Assembly: GCF_000970345.1 (NCBI RefSeq)
Contig: NZ_LAQU01000012.1
Coordinates: 1 to 64,000 of the forward strand
DNA: 64,000 nucleotides
Direction of reading: 5' to 3'
Source of the DNA: Robbsia andropogonis
Lineage (GTDB): Bacteria > Pseudomonadota > Gammaproteobacteria > Burkholderiales > Burkholderiaceae
Part shown: positions 32,142 to 41,266 of the stretch, in pieces
Numbering within the stretch: position 1 is the stretch's first letter
Layout: every line of letters starts with the position of its first letter
Notes under the pieces: model-generated
Database searches by the model: none
Told to the model about the DNA's origin: nothing
What the model saw: only the letters and a program-made list of their open reading frames with translations
Translations under genes and position numbers: made by a program

Positions 32142-33464
32142 TCAGGCCGTTGCGCCCAGCTTTTCAAAAGGCACTTCCTCGTCCGTCACCTTTGCTCGCG
32201 ACGTCACGAATTCAACGACGTTATTCTCGACAACATACGCTTCCATTTCGGACAACCGTTGTTGATTCGAGTAATACCAACGCACGACTTCCTTCGGATC
32301 TTCGTAGCTCTTCGCGAACTCTTCCACTTCCTTTCGGATCTGGTCCGGCTTTGCCTTCAAGTCGTTGGCTGCTACCAGCTCGGCCAGGATCAGACCCAGT
32401 TTGACGCGGCGCTCCGCCTGCTCGCGGAACATTTCCGCCGGAATCGGTGCATCCTTCGCGTTCGGCACGCCCCGTTGCTCCAGGTCCTGCCGCGCCAGTT
32501 CCACCAAGCGTTGCTGATCTTGTTCCACCAGCGCCTTCGGCACTTCCAGGTCCGTCGCCAGCTTCAACAACGCATCCATCACGCTGTTCTTCAACTCCGC
32601 CTGGGCACGACGCTTCGCTTCGCGCTCAAGATTATCCTTTACTTCCGTGCGCATCTTGTCGATGTCGCCGTCGGCCACACCCAGCGTCTTGGCGAACTCT
32701 CCGTCAAGCTCCGGCAACTGCGGCAGTTCGATCTGCTTGATCGTGACGGTGAACTGCGCGGTCTTACCGGCAACATCCTTACCGTGGTAGTCCTCTGGAA
32801 AGGCCAGGTCGAACTCGCGCGACTCACCGACACCCAAACCAATCGATGCCTTCTCGAATTCCGGCAGCATCCGGCCTTCACCCAGCGTGAAGACGAAATC
32901 TTCCGCCGAACCTCCGGCGAATGCCTCACCGTCGATCTTGCCGACGAAATCGACCGTCACCCGGTCTCCGTCCGCCGCCTTCTCGCCTTCGCCGCGCGGC
33001 GCGAACGTCACGCGCTGCTTGCGCAGGATATCCAGCGTGCGCGTCACTTCGTCATCACCGATATTGGTGACGGTGCGCTTCACTTCCGCCGTGGCAACGT
33101 CACCAAGCGTGATCTCGGGGTAGACCTCGAATGTCGCGTCAAACGCGATAGCGGCTTCGTCTGCGCCCTCGGCGGACACCTTCGGCTCGAAACGCGGTTG
33201 ACCCGCAACCTTGAGTTTTTCGGCCTGCTGCACCTCGAAGAAAGCGCTGCCGACCTTGTCGCTCAGCACTTCCGCCTGGACTTGACCACCATATTGCGAT
33301 GCAACCACCTTCATTGGCGCCTTGCCGGGGCGAAAGCCCGGCATGCGGAAGGTTTTCGCGATTTGACGCAGACGACCGTCAACCTCTTGCTGCACCGCAT
33401 CGCGCGGCACCGAGATCGTGACGCGCCGTTCGAGCTTGCCGAGCGTTTCTACAACGTTTGCCAT
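32142..33464 (-). CDS. tig: Trigger factor
   Basis: Ribosome-bound chaperone and peptidyl-prolyl isomerase that meets nascent chains at the exit tunnel. The 440-aa protein has the ribosome-docking motif in [15 protein letters not shown] (residues about 40-54; GFRxGKxP), an FKBP-type PPIase domain around 165-245 ([20 protein letters not shown]) and a helical C-terminal chaperone domain. Length is close to E. coli Tig (432). The ATG at 33464 has a GAATCC spacer after an AACGGATC region without a strong ribosome site. First gene of the tig-clpP-clpX-lon block. Confidence 0.97.
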   Translation of the reverse strand: MANVVETLGKLERRVTISVPRDAVQQEVDGRLRQIAKTFRMPGFRPGKAPMKVVASQYGGQVQAEVLSDKVGSAFFEVQQAEKLKVAGQPRFEPKVSAEGADEAAIAFDATFEVYPEITLGDVATAEVKRTVTNIGDDEVTRTLDILRKQRVTFAPRGEGEKAADGDRVTVDFVGKIDGEAFAGGSAEDFVFTLGEGRMLPEFEKASIGLGVGESREFDLAFPEDYHGKDVAGKTAQFTVTIKQIELPQLPELDGEFAKTLGVADGDIDKMRTEVKDNLEREAKRRAQAELKNSVMDALLKLATDLEVPKALVEQDQQRLVELARQDLEQRGVPNAKDAPIPAEMFREQAERRVKLGLILAELVAANDLKAKPDQIRKEVEEFAKSYEDPKEVVRWYYSNQQRLSEMEAYVVENNVVEFVTSRAKVTDEEVPFEKLGATA

Positions 33465-33654
33465 GGATTCCGATCCGTTCTCTTAAATTCTCGCCCGGGC
33501 GGTAGCGCCGCCTAACTCGCGCGGCCTTTCCGATGCCAAGATCCGCTAGGACCTGGATATCGCTGGAAAAACCGTTTGCATCACACCACGCAAAACGGCG
33601 TGGCGCGCGCCCAGGGCTTGTGCATTGAGCGTTAAAGCGCTCTATTCTAGCAAA

Positions 33655-36600
33655 CTATTCCGCCGCTTCCGACGATTTCGCGGGCCGCCCGGGCATCCGC
33701 GGTCCCACATCGCCTTGCCGGCCATGCGCGCCACTGTCGCCAGAAGCATCGGCCCAGTAATTGATGCGCGGGTTGGCGATCTCAATGCCGAGTTCGCGGA
33801 AACGCTCGTAGATGCGTTTGTTAAACGCACGCTGCACGCCCCAGCGACCTCTGTCGAGACAGCGGAATTGGCCTGCCACGGTAACCGATGCGCCGTCGAC
33901 CGCGTCGACACCCCAGATCTCCAGATCGTTGATGATCAGGTCCTTGAAATCCGGGTCCTCGCGCATGGCCGCACCCATTTTCTTCAGTTCGGCAATGACG
34001 CGGTCAACATCGGTATCGTAGGCACAACTCACGCGAACAGCCGCGTTGCCCAACCCTCGATTTACATTGTTCACCGTGGAGACCGAACTGAACGGCACGA
34101 TGTATAAAGACCCGTCGCTACCCCGCAGGCGCACGGTCCGAATCGACAAGTTCTCGACGTTGCCGGAGACACCGGCCACCGTCACATAGTCGCCTACCTG
34201 CATGGCATTTTCCATCAGCAGGAAAATCCCGGTGATGAAATCCTGCACCAGCTTCTGCGAGCCAAATCCGAGCGCCACGCCGATGATGCTGGCCCCCGCG
34301 AGCAATGGCGTGGTGTTGATGCCAATCTCATTCAACGCGGTGAGCCCAACGATCAGGAGAATACAGATGAACAGGCTCGTGCGGAGCATTGGCAGCAACG
34401 TACGCAGGCGCGCCGCGCGAACCGTGTCGCCACGATCATGCCAACGTTTCAGGCGCCGCTCCACCCCGATATTCGCGGACTCCCACACAAAGACGGCGAT
34501 AAGCGCCGCGATGCCGATCGTCAGCATCGCCGATGTCAGGTTGCGTCCAACGGTACCCCGCGTAAACCACGCAATCGCGTCATACCCCCACGCCTGGAGC
34601 AACGTGACACCCGCGCACACGATCAGTAACGCCGTCACGACCGCCCGGATGATGGGGTAATAGCGATTCGTGAGTTTGGCGCTGGCGCTGACCTCCTCCT
34701 CCTCATCCCGCGCCTCGCGGCGGAATAGACGCCCCAACCCACCCAACAACACGATTGCCAGCAAGCGGGCACCCACGATGATGCCCACCGTCGTGCCGAT
34801 AAAATGCACGAGTTTCTGAAAACCGTCCTCCACGCCCAGCGCAAAGACCACCCAGACCGTGATGACGACAAAACACCCGAAAATAGGCCACACGTCCGCC
34901 AGCCAACGCCGGACGCCGGCAACCGATCCCTTGGCATCCCTGGCTCCCGCGATCGCACGGCCGGCGGCGTCACGCGTTCGCAAGATCAGCACCACGATGC
35001 ACGTGTGAACGATCAGCGAAACCAGCTTCATGAATGCGATCTGGCCCTGATGACTTGCACCAAACGCCGCCCCCGCTTTCACCAGCGCGACACCGAACGC
35101 CGCGACGACGATGACGGCCCGCACCCAGCGTTCAACAACTTCGGCGGTATCTCGCGTCACATCGAGCAACCGCATGCCCCTGGCGTCCGCAGCGAACAAG
35201 AGCCGGATCACGATCATGGTGACGCGCGTCGTTAGATACGCATCGATGAAAGCGTCGGTCATATCGTCGATGCGTGCGCTGTCGACGTCGACCCAGCGCA
35301 GCATCAGTCCCGCGGCGAAGAAGAACAGCAACGGCGGCAGCAACTCGACGAGCAGCATCGCTATCGCGAACGGGGCATGTCGCAGCGTGCTCCAGTGCCG
35401 CGCGGATTCGGCGGCCGCCTTGCGCGCCGCCTCGATCATCTGGGGATCATCCTTGTCATCACCACCATCACGCTGCGCTTTCCCCGACTTGCCGGCATGA
35501 TCCTCGTCGTCATCCGTGCGCACGGGTACGCCATCGCCGGCATCCACCGGCACCGCTTCGATGCGCTCCTCTCCGTCAACAACGGTCAGCACGAGGGCGA
35601 CGTCAGTGGGCACGCCTTTCGTTGCGCCCTCTGCCGCGGGAACAGCGCCCGCCTGCGTGGCCTTCGTCGCGACGGCCCCGACCTTGTCGCGATCGATGGG
35701 CAACGTCGTATGCGCATCATCAGTGGACGGCGTGCCGCCGCTTTTGGCGGCATCGTCCCCGCGTTCCCGGCTGGCTGCCTCCGCGGCGGCCTGCGCCAGC
35801 CTTTCGTCACGGGCCTCCTGGATCTCACGCTTGCGCGCCGCCATTTCACGCGCGCGCTCCCGTGAGATTGCACGAAGCTCTACCGCATCGGCCTGACGCA
35901 CGAGCGCCGCCCGCGGCCGCTTCAACGCAAAGCGCAACCCCCACTCCAATGCCAGGCCCACGACGAAAACGGCGCCGAGCGCCTCCAGACTTTGCCAGCC
36001 AAGGGATTGTCCGCGCGAGGTGCTGAACGTTGCGGCCAGCCATGCCAGGAATGCCGGAAAAGTCACGACCGACTGTGCGACTTTTTGGATCTGATCGCTC
36101 ATCCCGTCCGCCCAATGCGCCACTAGGCGCAGCAACTGCGCAATCAGGCCATTTGCCTCGAGTGGTGCGCTGGCGGATGCCGCCGATGCCGCCGACGCCG
36201 AGGAGGTTGCCACCGCGCTCGTCGCCGCTGCGGCCGGTGCTGATGACGTGGATGCAACCGGTTGCGGGGCGACGGGTGCAACAACCGAGGCCGCATGCGG
36301 GGCAGAGGTGGCTGCGCCACTTGCCGCATTGGCGCCCAGGGCGGGTGCGGCCGGCGACACCGCCGCGATGGCCTGTAGCGTATGCACCGCTTCTTCCCGC
36401 TCACGACTGTCTTGCAGCACCCGCAGCGCACGCTGCGCCGTCGCGGGGGATACATCACTCGCGGTGAGAATCGGGCGCGCCGAGGCGGCACTCGACGCCT
36501 GCGTATCCGACGCCGCTGGTGGCACGCCGCTGGCCGCCAGCGCACTGCCGTGCGCATCGACCGTATCCGTTGGCATTGCCGTGCCGGACGCCGGTGCCGA

Positions 36601-36864
36601 CGGCGTGGCGGTTGACATGAATGGATCATGACGCGCGCTCGCGGCAGACGCAGCGGCGCTGGACATGCCCTGCGCGTTGACTGGCGATGTCGACAGACCC
36701 AACGCGAAGAGCGCGGTGATCGACAGCATCGCCATGCGGGAGCACACGCTCCCAAAGGCATGGCGACCCAGGCCCGGAGAATCATGAGGCAAGGCGATAT
36801 CGGCATCTGCGGCGCGCATGCAAGGCGTCACGATGGATGCGGAAGACAAAAAACGTATAGACAT
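33655..36864 (-). CDS. Large MscS-family mechanosensitive ion channel
   Basis: Inner-membrane channel of the MscS superfamily, expected to open under hypoosmotic stress. The protein (about 1069 aa from ATG 36864) has a signal-like segment MAMLSITALFALGLSTSPVNA, an Ala/Ser/Thr-rich periplasmic stretch, several membrane segments and a charged linker with coiled-coil RERAREMAARKREIQEARDE and Asp-rich patches. The C-terminal pore and beta domain contain LLAGASIIGVALGFGSQKLV and MENAMQVGDYVTVAGVSGNV. The tail after about 1040 is Gly/Arg/Pro-rich. The frame stays open to 36990; start choice is uncertain. Confidence 0.88.
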   Translation of the reverse strand: MSIRFLSSASIVTPCMRAADADIALPHDSPGLGRHAFGSVCSRMAMLSITALFALGLSTSPVNAQGMSSAAASAASARHDPFMSTATPSAPASGTAMPTDTVDAHGSALAASGVPPAASDTQASSAASARPILTASDVSPATAQRALRVLQDSREREEAVHTLQAIAAVSPAAPALGANAASGAATSAPHAASVVAPVAPQPVASTSSAPAAAATSAVATSSASAASAASASAPLEANGLIAQLLRLVAHWADGMSDQIQKVAQSVVTFPAFLAWLAATFSTSRGQSLGWQSLEALGAVFVVGLALEWGLRFALKRPRAALVRQADAVELRAISRERAREMAARKREIQEARDERLAQAAAEAASRERGDDAAKSGGTPSTDDAHTTLPIDRDKVGAVATKATQAGAVPAAEGATKGVPTDVALVLTVVDGEERIEAVPVDAGDGVPVRTDDDEDHAGKSGKAQRDGGDDKDDPQMIEAARKAAAESARHWSTLRHAPFAIAMLLVELLPPLLFFFAAGLMLRWVDVDSARIDDMTDAFIDAYLTTRVTMIVIRLLFAADARGMRLLDVTRDTAEVVERWVRAVIVVAAFGVALVKAGAAFGASHQGQIAFMKLVSLIVHTCIVVLILRTRDAAGRAIAGARDAKGSVAGVRRWLADVWPIFGCFVVITVWVVFALGVEDGFQKLVHFIGTTVGIIVGARLLAIVLLGGLGRLFRREARDEEEEVSASAKLTNRYYPIIRAVVTALLIVCAGVTLLQAWGYDAIAWFTRGTVGRNLTSAMLTIGIAALIAVFVWESANIGVERRLKRWHDRGDTVRAARLRTLLPMLRTSLFICILLIVGLTALNEIGINTTPLLAGASIIGVALGFGSQKLVQDFITGIFLLMENAMQVGDYVTVAGVSGNVENLSIRTVRLRGSDGSLYIVPFSSVSTVNNVNRGLGNAAVRVSCAYDTDVDRVIAELKKMGAAMREDPDFKDLIINDLEIWGVDAVDGASVTVAGQFRCLDRGRWGVQRAFNKRIYERFRELGIEIANPRINYWADASGDSGAHGRQGDVGPRMPGRPAKSSEAAE

Positions 36865-37456
36865 CGGATGTCGCGTAAGACGCGGTGCGCAAGCACCGCG
36901 ATGGTCCGTGGACAGAGCAATGAGAACCGAACCCGCCTTCTTAAATCGATGGCGACAACCCCACAGCATCGATCGAGACAGGCACATCACTCATTGATCC
37001 TCTAATCTTATTGTTACAGCTTTTCCCACCCTCGCGGCGATTGCCGTTTTGCAAGACATATTCCGAAACGTCTGAACCGCTTGATCGCCACTTTTTTACA
37101 AAAGAAGACAGAAATACACCGTTGCACCGGAAACGCCTAATAAAACGCACATCAATTTTATGCGATTGCATGGAAAAGCAGTGTTGGCAACCATCCCGGA
37201 AGATTGGCAACCTCGGATTTCGTCAGCGTAATTTGTACTGCTCGGACGAACCCTGCGCGCATTTTGTTTCGGTTCATGGCAAGATTGGCGTACAAATTGC
37301 TTGATGAGACCGGTAGTTCTGGCAAACTCCCGGTCGCGAGCCAATCGCGATCCAGGCATTTGCTGGAACGCATAAAAACACGCGGCGTGCGGGTTGCCGC
37401 AGGATCAACACAGCGCGGCATGCCGGCTTAAGGCCGGATGCCGCAGGAGACAGCAT
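36865..37456. other. Divergent regulatory region between the MscS gene and the sugar porter
   Basis: Nearly 600 bp without a convincing gene. The stretch 37000-37200 is AT-richer than its surroundings. It contains a 9-bp inverted repeat (37230-37238 and 37290-37298) and two copies of AAGATTGGC (37200-37208, 37281-37289). Open frames of 87-97 codons lack ribosome sites and are judged spurious. Confidence 0.5.
37230..37298. repeat. Spaced inverted repeat upstream of the sugar porter
   Basis: AATTTGTAC (37230-37238) and GTACAAATT (37290-37298) are perfect complements 51 bp apart, 159 bp before the porter start. They could be paired operator half-sites or form a leader hairpin; no known regulator consensus is claimed. 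Confidence 0.5.
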
Positions 37457-38848
37457 TTGAATACATTATCGGCAACGGCGCCTAACGCTTCGCGCGCCAA
37501 AGTCATTTTTACGTGTGTGATGGCCGCTCTCGCCGGCCTTCTTTTCGGCCTGGACATTGGCGTAATCTCAGGTGCCTTGCCGTTTATCGCGAAGACCTAT
37601 GAGATTTCCGACAAGATGCAGGAGTGGATTGTCAGCTCCATGATGTTCGGCGCCGCCGTTGGGGCCGTGCTGGCGAGCTACCTCTCCTGGCAACTGGGCC
37701 GAAAGTACTCGCTGGTACTGGGCGCCATCCTTTTTGTCGGGGGCTCGCTGATTTGTGGCTTTGCTTGGTCGCCTACGGCGCTGATCTTCGGGCGGATCAT
37801 ACTAGGCCTGGCAGTGGGTATCGCGTCATTCACCGCACCGCTATACCTGTCCGAGATCGCACCCCACTCGGTGCGCGGCGCGATGATTTCGCTGTATCAG
37901 TTGATGATCACGGTGGGTATTCTTGCCGCGTTCATTTCGAACACGGCGCTATCGGCTACCGGTAACTGGCGCTGGATGCTAGGCGTGATCGCGTTCCCTG
38001 CGGCATTGCTCCTGTTGGGCGTGCTCGTGTTGCCACGCAGCCCCCGTTGGTTGATGATGCGCGGGCGCGAACAGGAAGCGTTCGACGTGCTGCTGCAATT
38101 GCGCCCCGACCGTGAAACGGCGCAGCAGGAAGTGAATGAAATCAAGGAGCAATTGCGTGTCAAACAGGAAGGATTTTCCTTGCTGAAGGCCAATCCGAAC
38201 TTCCGTCGCTCGATCGGGCTGGGCATCTTGCTGCAAGTCATGCAACAGTTGACCGGCATCAACGTGGTCATGTACTACGCACCGCGTATTTTCGGCTTGG
38301 CGGGCTACGATAGCGCCCACGATCAATTGATGGGCACGGTGCTGGTCGGCGCGGTCAACGTCGCTGCCACCTTTATCGCAATCGGCCTGGTCGATCGCTG
38401 GGGCCGCAAGCCGATCCTCTACACGGGCTTTGTCGTCATGGCGGCGGGCATGGGCACGCTGAGTCTGTTGCTGCACCTCGGCGTGCATACGCCGGCACAA
38501 CAAATGACGGCGGCCGCAACCCTGCTGATCTTCATCATCGGCTTCGCCATGTCGGCAGGTCCGCTGATCTGGATCCTCTGTTCGGAAATCCAACCGACCA
38601 AGGGCCGTGATTTCGGGATTGGCATCTCCACGTTCACCAACTGGATCGCCAACATGGCAGCCGGCGCAACGTTCCTGACGTTTATCAACGACTATGGTGC
38701 ACCAGCGACATTTGCCGGTTACGCCGTCATGAATGCGATCTTCATCCTTCTCACGATTTTCCTGGTGCCGGAAACGAAAGGGGTATCGCTCGAACATATC
38801 GAACGCAACTTGTTCGCGGGCAAGGCTCTGCGCAACCTCGGCCGCTAA
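37457..38848 (+). CDS. Sugar:proton symporter, MFS sugar porter family (GalP/AraE/XylE-like)
   Basis: A 463-aa 12-helix permease of the sugar porter family, likely importing a hexose or pentose with a proton. Family signatures are RKYSLVLGA and GRIILGLAVGIASFTAPLYLSE in the N-half, the central PRSPRWLMMRGRE motif, QQLTGINVVMYYAPRIF in TM7, DRWGRKPIL between TM8 and TM9, and PETKGVSLEHIE at the end. The length equals GalP (464). The TTG start at 37457 is chosen because AGGAGA lies 6 bp upstream. The sugar specificity is not readable here. Confidence 0.93.
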   Translation: MNTLSATAPNASRAKVIFTCVMAALAGLLFGLDIGVISGALPFIAKTYEISDKMQEWIVSSMMFGAAVGAVLASYLSWQLGRKYSLVLGAILFVGGSLICGFAWSPTALIFGRIILGLAVGIASFTAPLYLSEIAPHSVRGAMISLYQLMITVGILAAFISNTALSATGNWRWMLGVIAFPAALLLLGVLVLPRSPRWLMMRGREQEAFDVLLQLRPDRETAQQEVNEIKEQLRVKQEGFSLLKANPNFRRSIGLGILLQVMQQLTGINVVMYYAPRIFGLAGYDSAHDQLMGTVLVGAVNVAATFIAIGLVDRWGRKPILYTGFVVMAAGMGTLSLLLHLGVHTPAQQMTAAATLLIFIIGFAMSAGPLIWILCSEIQPTKGRDFGIGISTFTNWIANMAAGATFLTFINDYGAPATFAGYAVMNAIFILLTIFLVPETKGVSLEHIERNLFAGKALRNLGR

Positions 38849-38899
38849 TCCGCGCGCAATCGAGACGATGCGAATGCGCCCCTCCCGTATCGATGGGGA

Positions 38900-38938
38900 C
38901 GGCCGCCTTCCCTGCGGGACGGAGGGCTCTGGCGGCCG
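38900..38938. terminator. GC-rich hairpin downstream of the sugar porter
   Basis: Perfect 8-bp arms CGGCCGCC (38900-38907) and GGCGGCCG (38931-38938) with partial pairing inside the loop, 51 bp after the porter stop. No U-tract follows, so it may be a weak terminator or an mRNA 3'-end protector. Confidence 0.45.
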
Positions 38939-38948
38939 GACAAAATGA

Positions 38949-38978
38949 TTAGCTGCCCAGCCGCCGCTCTGGTATACT
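38949..38978 (+). promoter_or_regulatory. Likely promoter of tRNA-Leu
   Basis: A -10 hexamer TATACT (38973-38978) with a weak -35 TTAGCT 18 bp upstream lies about 46 bp before the tRNA. The spacing and the GC-rich discriminator are typical for stable RNA genes. Confidence 0.5.
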
Positions 38979-39024
38979 CGCCGGCTGTTCATGGAGCGTC
39001 TGGCGATGCGACATGAACAAGCGT

Positions 39025-39111
39025 GCGAGGATGGCGAAATTGGTAGACGCACCAGGTTTAGGTCCTGACGCCAGCAATGGTGTGCGGGTTCGAGTCCCGC
39101 TCCTCGCACCA
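39025..39111 (+). tRNA. tRNA-Leu (anticodon TAG)
   Basis: An 87-nt class II tRNA with encoded CCA. The acceptor stem is GCGAGGA/TCCTCGC, the anticodon loop TTTAGGT (TAG, reading CUA), with a long variable arm and a T arm containing GGGTTCGAGTCCC. It stands alone and is followed by two hairpins. Confidence 0.97.
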
Positions 39112-39121
39112 TAAATTTGCA

Positions 39122-39143
39122 TCAGCGCAATTACTTGCGCTGA
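39122..39143 (+). repeat. Perfect hairpin just after tRNA-Leu
   Basis: TCAGCGCAA and TTGCGCTGA (9-bp perfect stem, 4-nt loop TTAC) start 11 nt beyond the tRNA 3' end. It is not followed by T, so it is probably a 3'-processing or RNase-stop structure ahead of the true terminator. Confidence 0.6.
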
Positions 39144-39145
39144 CG

Positions 39146-39200
39146 ATGGGTTGAAGGCGTACTACAGCGTTAGTATGTCTTCGACCCATTTTTGCTTTTA
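39146..39200 (+). terminator. Rho-independent terminator of tRNA-Leu
   Basis: An 11-bp stem with one mismatch (39146-39156 with 39179-39189), extended by inner TACTA/TAGTA pairing and followed by TTTTTGCTTTTA. Together with the preceding small hairpin it ends the tRNA transcript. Confidence 0.82.
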
Positions 39201-39271
39201 TTCGCCATCAAGCTGGGCCCTCTCCATGCCTGTTGCCTCTCGATAGCCGGAAAAATTCAGTCTCTTCCCGC

Positions 39272-40243
39272 GTGAATCCAATCGATTATTGTCAGCAGCA
39301 AGCGGCCCCTCCAGGCTCTCCCGCGTACTATGCGCTACGCTACGCGTCCCTGTCGCAACGGCCACTATTCATGCCGTTGTTCACGCTACGCCAGGAATGG
39401 GAGGACACGGTAACGCAGGCGAGTGATCCATCGATCGCTCAAGCCAAGCTCGCCTGGTGGGCACAGGAAATAGCGACAGCCGCCAGCGCCGATCCAGGCC
39501 GGCCGCCTACCCATCCTGCCACGCAGGCCCTGGCAACCGCGCCCGGTGGCTGGCTGCCACGACTGGCGCCGCTGCTGATCGCCGTTATCGACGCCCATCG
39601 CGAGGATGTGGAAAAGGCGCGCTATCTGGATTTTGCGGCCTTGCAACGCCACTTCCGGGAAAGCAGTGGACGCATCGCCGGCATACTGGCGTATTGCAGC
39701 GATGCCGCCAACGGCGAGCCCGATCGTCAGCATACGCCCACGCTATCGAATACCGGCCGTGCACCGCGACTCGATACGTCGATAATGCAAGGCCCGGACA
39801 CGTCCAGTAGCAGCGCACCGGCCTTGACCGATGCCGACCTGCCGGAATGGGCGATCGCATTGGGCGCTGCCACCCGGCTTGCGAACGTGATCACGTTGAT
39901 TGGCGATCATGCACGGCATGGGCGTATTTATTTGCCAGTTGATGACATGCAAACGCATCAGGTCCCGGCCTCGGACGTCCTCAACCGACGCTATACACCG
40001 GCCATGTTGGCGCTGCTCCTGGAACAAGCAAATCGCGCCCGGGACGGGTTGCTTGCTGCTCGTGCAGCCGCGCCTGCCATTCCACGGCAACGCAGGCGAC
40101 ACCACAGGGTTCTACTTGCCGAAGCAGCGATGGCGCAGCGTTTGCTTGACGAGGTTCTGCGCGATGGCGTACAAGTTTTACATCAGCGCATTGCGCTGAC
40201 ACCCGTGCGCAATCTCCTCGCGTCCTGGTGGGGCTCCAGGTAA
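39272..40243 (+). CDS. Squalene/phytoene synthase-fold protein lacking both Asp-rich motifs
   Basis: A protein of about 323 residues in the trans-isoprenyl diphosphate synthase head-to-head family. NPIDYCQQQAAPPGSPAYYA, the AKLAWWAQEI helix and ARHGRIYLP align with squalene/phytoene synthases. The first Asp motif (normally DDVVDE) is EDTVTQ, and the second (normally DVxED before A-x-x-GR-x-YLP) reads LIGDH. Both Mg-diphosphate sites thus look lost, as in the NDUFAF6 branch, which assists respiratory complex I. A 40-residue Ser/Thr/Pro-rich insert lies near 152-191. The GTG at 39272 was chosen over a TTG at 39233; neither has a good ribosome site. Confidence 0.78.
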   Translation: MNPIDYCQQQAAPPGSPAYYALRYASLSQRPLFMPLFTLRQEWEDTVTQASDPSIAQAKLAWWAQEIATAASADPGRPPTHPATQALATAPGGWLPRLAPLLIAVIDAHREDVEKARYLDFAALQRHFRESSGRIAGILAYCSDAANGEPDRQHTPTLSNTGRAPRLDTSIMQGPDTSSSSAPALTDADLPEWAIALGAATRLANVITLIGDHARHGRIYLPVDDMQTHQVPASDVLNRRYTPAMLALLLEQANRARDGLLAARAAAPAIPRQRRRHHRVLLAEAAMAQRLLDEVLRDGVQVLHQRIALTPVRNLLASWWGSR

Positions 40244-40461
40244 GGCCGGTCGCACGCATCCACGCGACCGCTCACTGGGGAGACTCGCATCGCTGTTTGC
40301 CGCAAGCGCGCCAGGCAAGAGTCGTGACACAATGTCGGAGGGATGTTCGCTAACGTTCGGGCCGGCGTAAGGGGTTACGCAACACGCCTTTCGGGGCGCG
40401 GTCCGGGTGATGGTCATCCAACGCATGGCGCGGGAAAGGCTGACGGCCTCCGGCGCCATTG

Positions 40462-40504
40462 GTAAATCACGTAACGCTTTGTAAATCCGTTCATTTTGCA
40501 AATC
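40462..40504 (+). promoter_or_regulatory. Three direct repeats upstream of ompR
   Basis: GTAAATC occurs at 40462-40468 and 40481-40487, and GCAAATC at 40498-40504, spaced 19 and 17 bp, 34-76 bp before the ompR start. The spacing of about two helical turns suggests sites for a response regulator, possibly OmpR itself. This is inference from spacing only. Confidence 0.4.
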
Positions 40505-40537
40505 GTACACGCGGCAAAACCGCGATAAGATGACGAC

Positions 40538-41263
40538 ATGGAAAATAAAAGCCCATCAAAAATACTTGTCGTCGATGACGATCCCCGTCTTCGCGACCTG
40601 CTGCGCCGCTACCTCGGGGAACAAGGCTTCAACGTCTACGTGGCGGAAAATGCCCCGTCGATGAACAAGCTTTGGGTTCGCGAGCGATTCGATCTACTCG
40701 TTCTGGATCTGATGCTTCCCGGCGAAGACGGCCTGTCCATCTGCCGCCGTCTGCGTGGCGGAAATGACCGTACGCCCATCATCATGTTGACCGCGAAAGG
40801 CGAAGACGTCGATCGTATCGTCGGCTTGGAAATGGGTGCGGACGATTATCTGCCAAAGCCGTTCAATCCGCGCGAGCTGGTGGCCCGTATCCACGCGGTG
40901 CTGCGCCGCCGCGCGCCGGCCGAACTACCGGGCGCACCGTCGGAAACCACCGAGGTATTCGAATTCGGCGAATTCTCGCTGAATCTGGCTACCCGCACGC
41001 TTACGAAGGCCGGACAGGAAATCCCGCTAACGACGGGTGAATTTTCAGTGCTGAAGGTATTTGCCCGCCATCCACGCCAACCTTTGTCACGCGAAAAACT
41101 GATGGAACTGGCGCGCGGCCGCGAATACGAGGTCTTTGATCGTAGCCTGGACGTGCAAATCTCCCGTTTGCGCAAGTTGGTCGAACCCGATCCTAGCAGT
41201 CCGCGTTTTATCCAAACGGTCTGGGGCCTGGGGTACGTCTTCATCCCCGACGGAGCAGCGTAA
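40538..41263 (+). CDS. ompR: Two-component response regulator OmpR
   Basis: Osmotic/acid-stress response regulator that binds promoters of porin and other genes. The 241-aa protein has a receiver domain with acidic pocket VVDDDPR, phosphoacceptor Asp57 (LLVLDLMLPGEDG) and Lys in LPKPFNPREL. A winged-helix DNA-binding domain (about 138-236) has the LTTGEFSVLKVFARHP and RSLDVQISRLRKLVE helices. Length is near E. coli OmpR (239). It is followed after 3 bp by the kinase gene, the usual ompR-envZ layout. Confidence 0.93.
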   Translation: MENKSPSKILVVDDDPRLRDLLRRYLGEQGFNVYVAENAPSMNKLWVRERFDLLVLDLMLPGEDGLSICRRLRGGNDRTPIIMLTAKGEDVDRIVGLEMGADDYLPKPFNPRELVARIHAVLRRRAPAELPGAPSETTEVFEFGEFSLNLATRTLTKAGQEIPLTTGEFSVLKVFARHPRQPLSREKLMELARGREYEVFDRSLDVQISRLRKLVEPDPSSPRFIQTVWGLGYVFIPDGAA

Positions 41264-41266
41264 GTC

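Noticed and set aside
37011-37304. 97-codon open frame upstream of the sugar porter
   Set aside because: Lies in AT-rich regulatory DNA without a ribosome site, and the minus strand is equally open.
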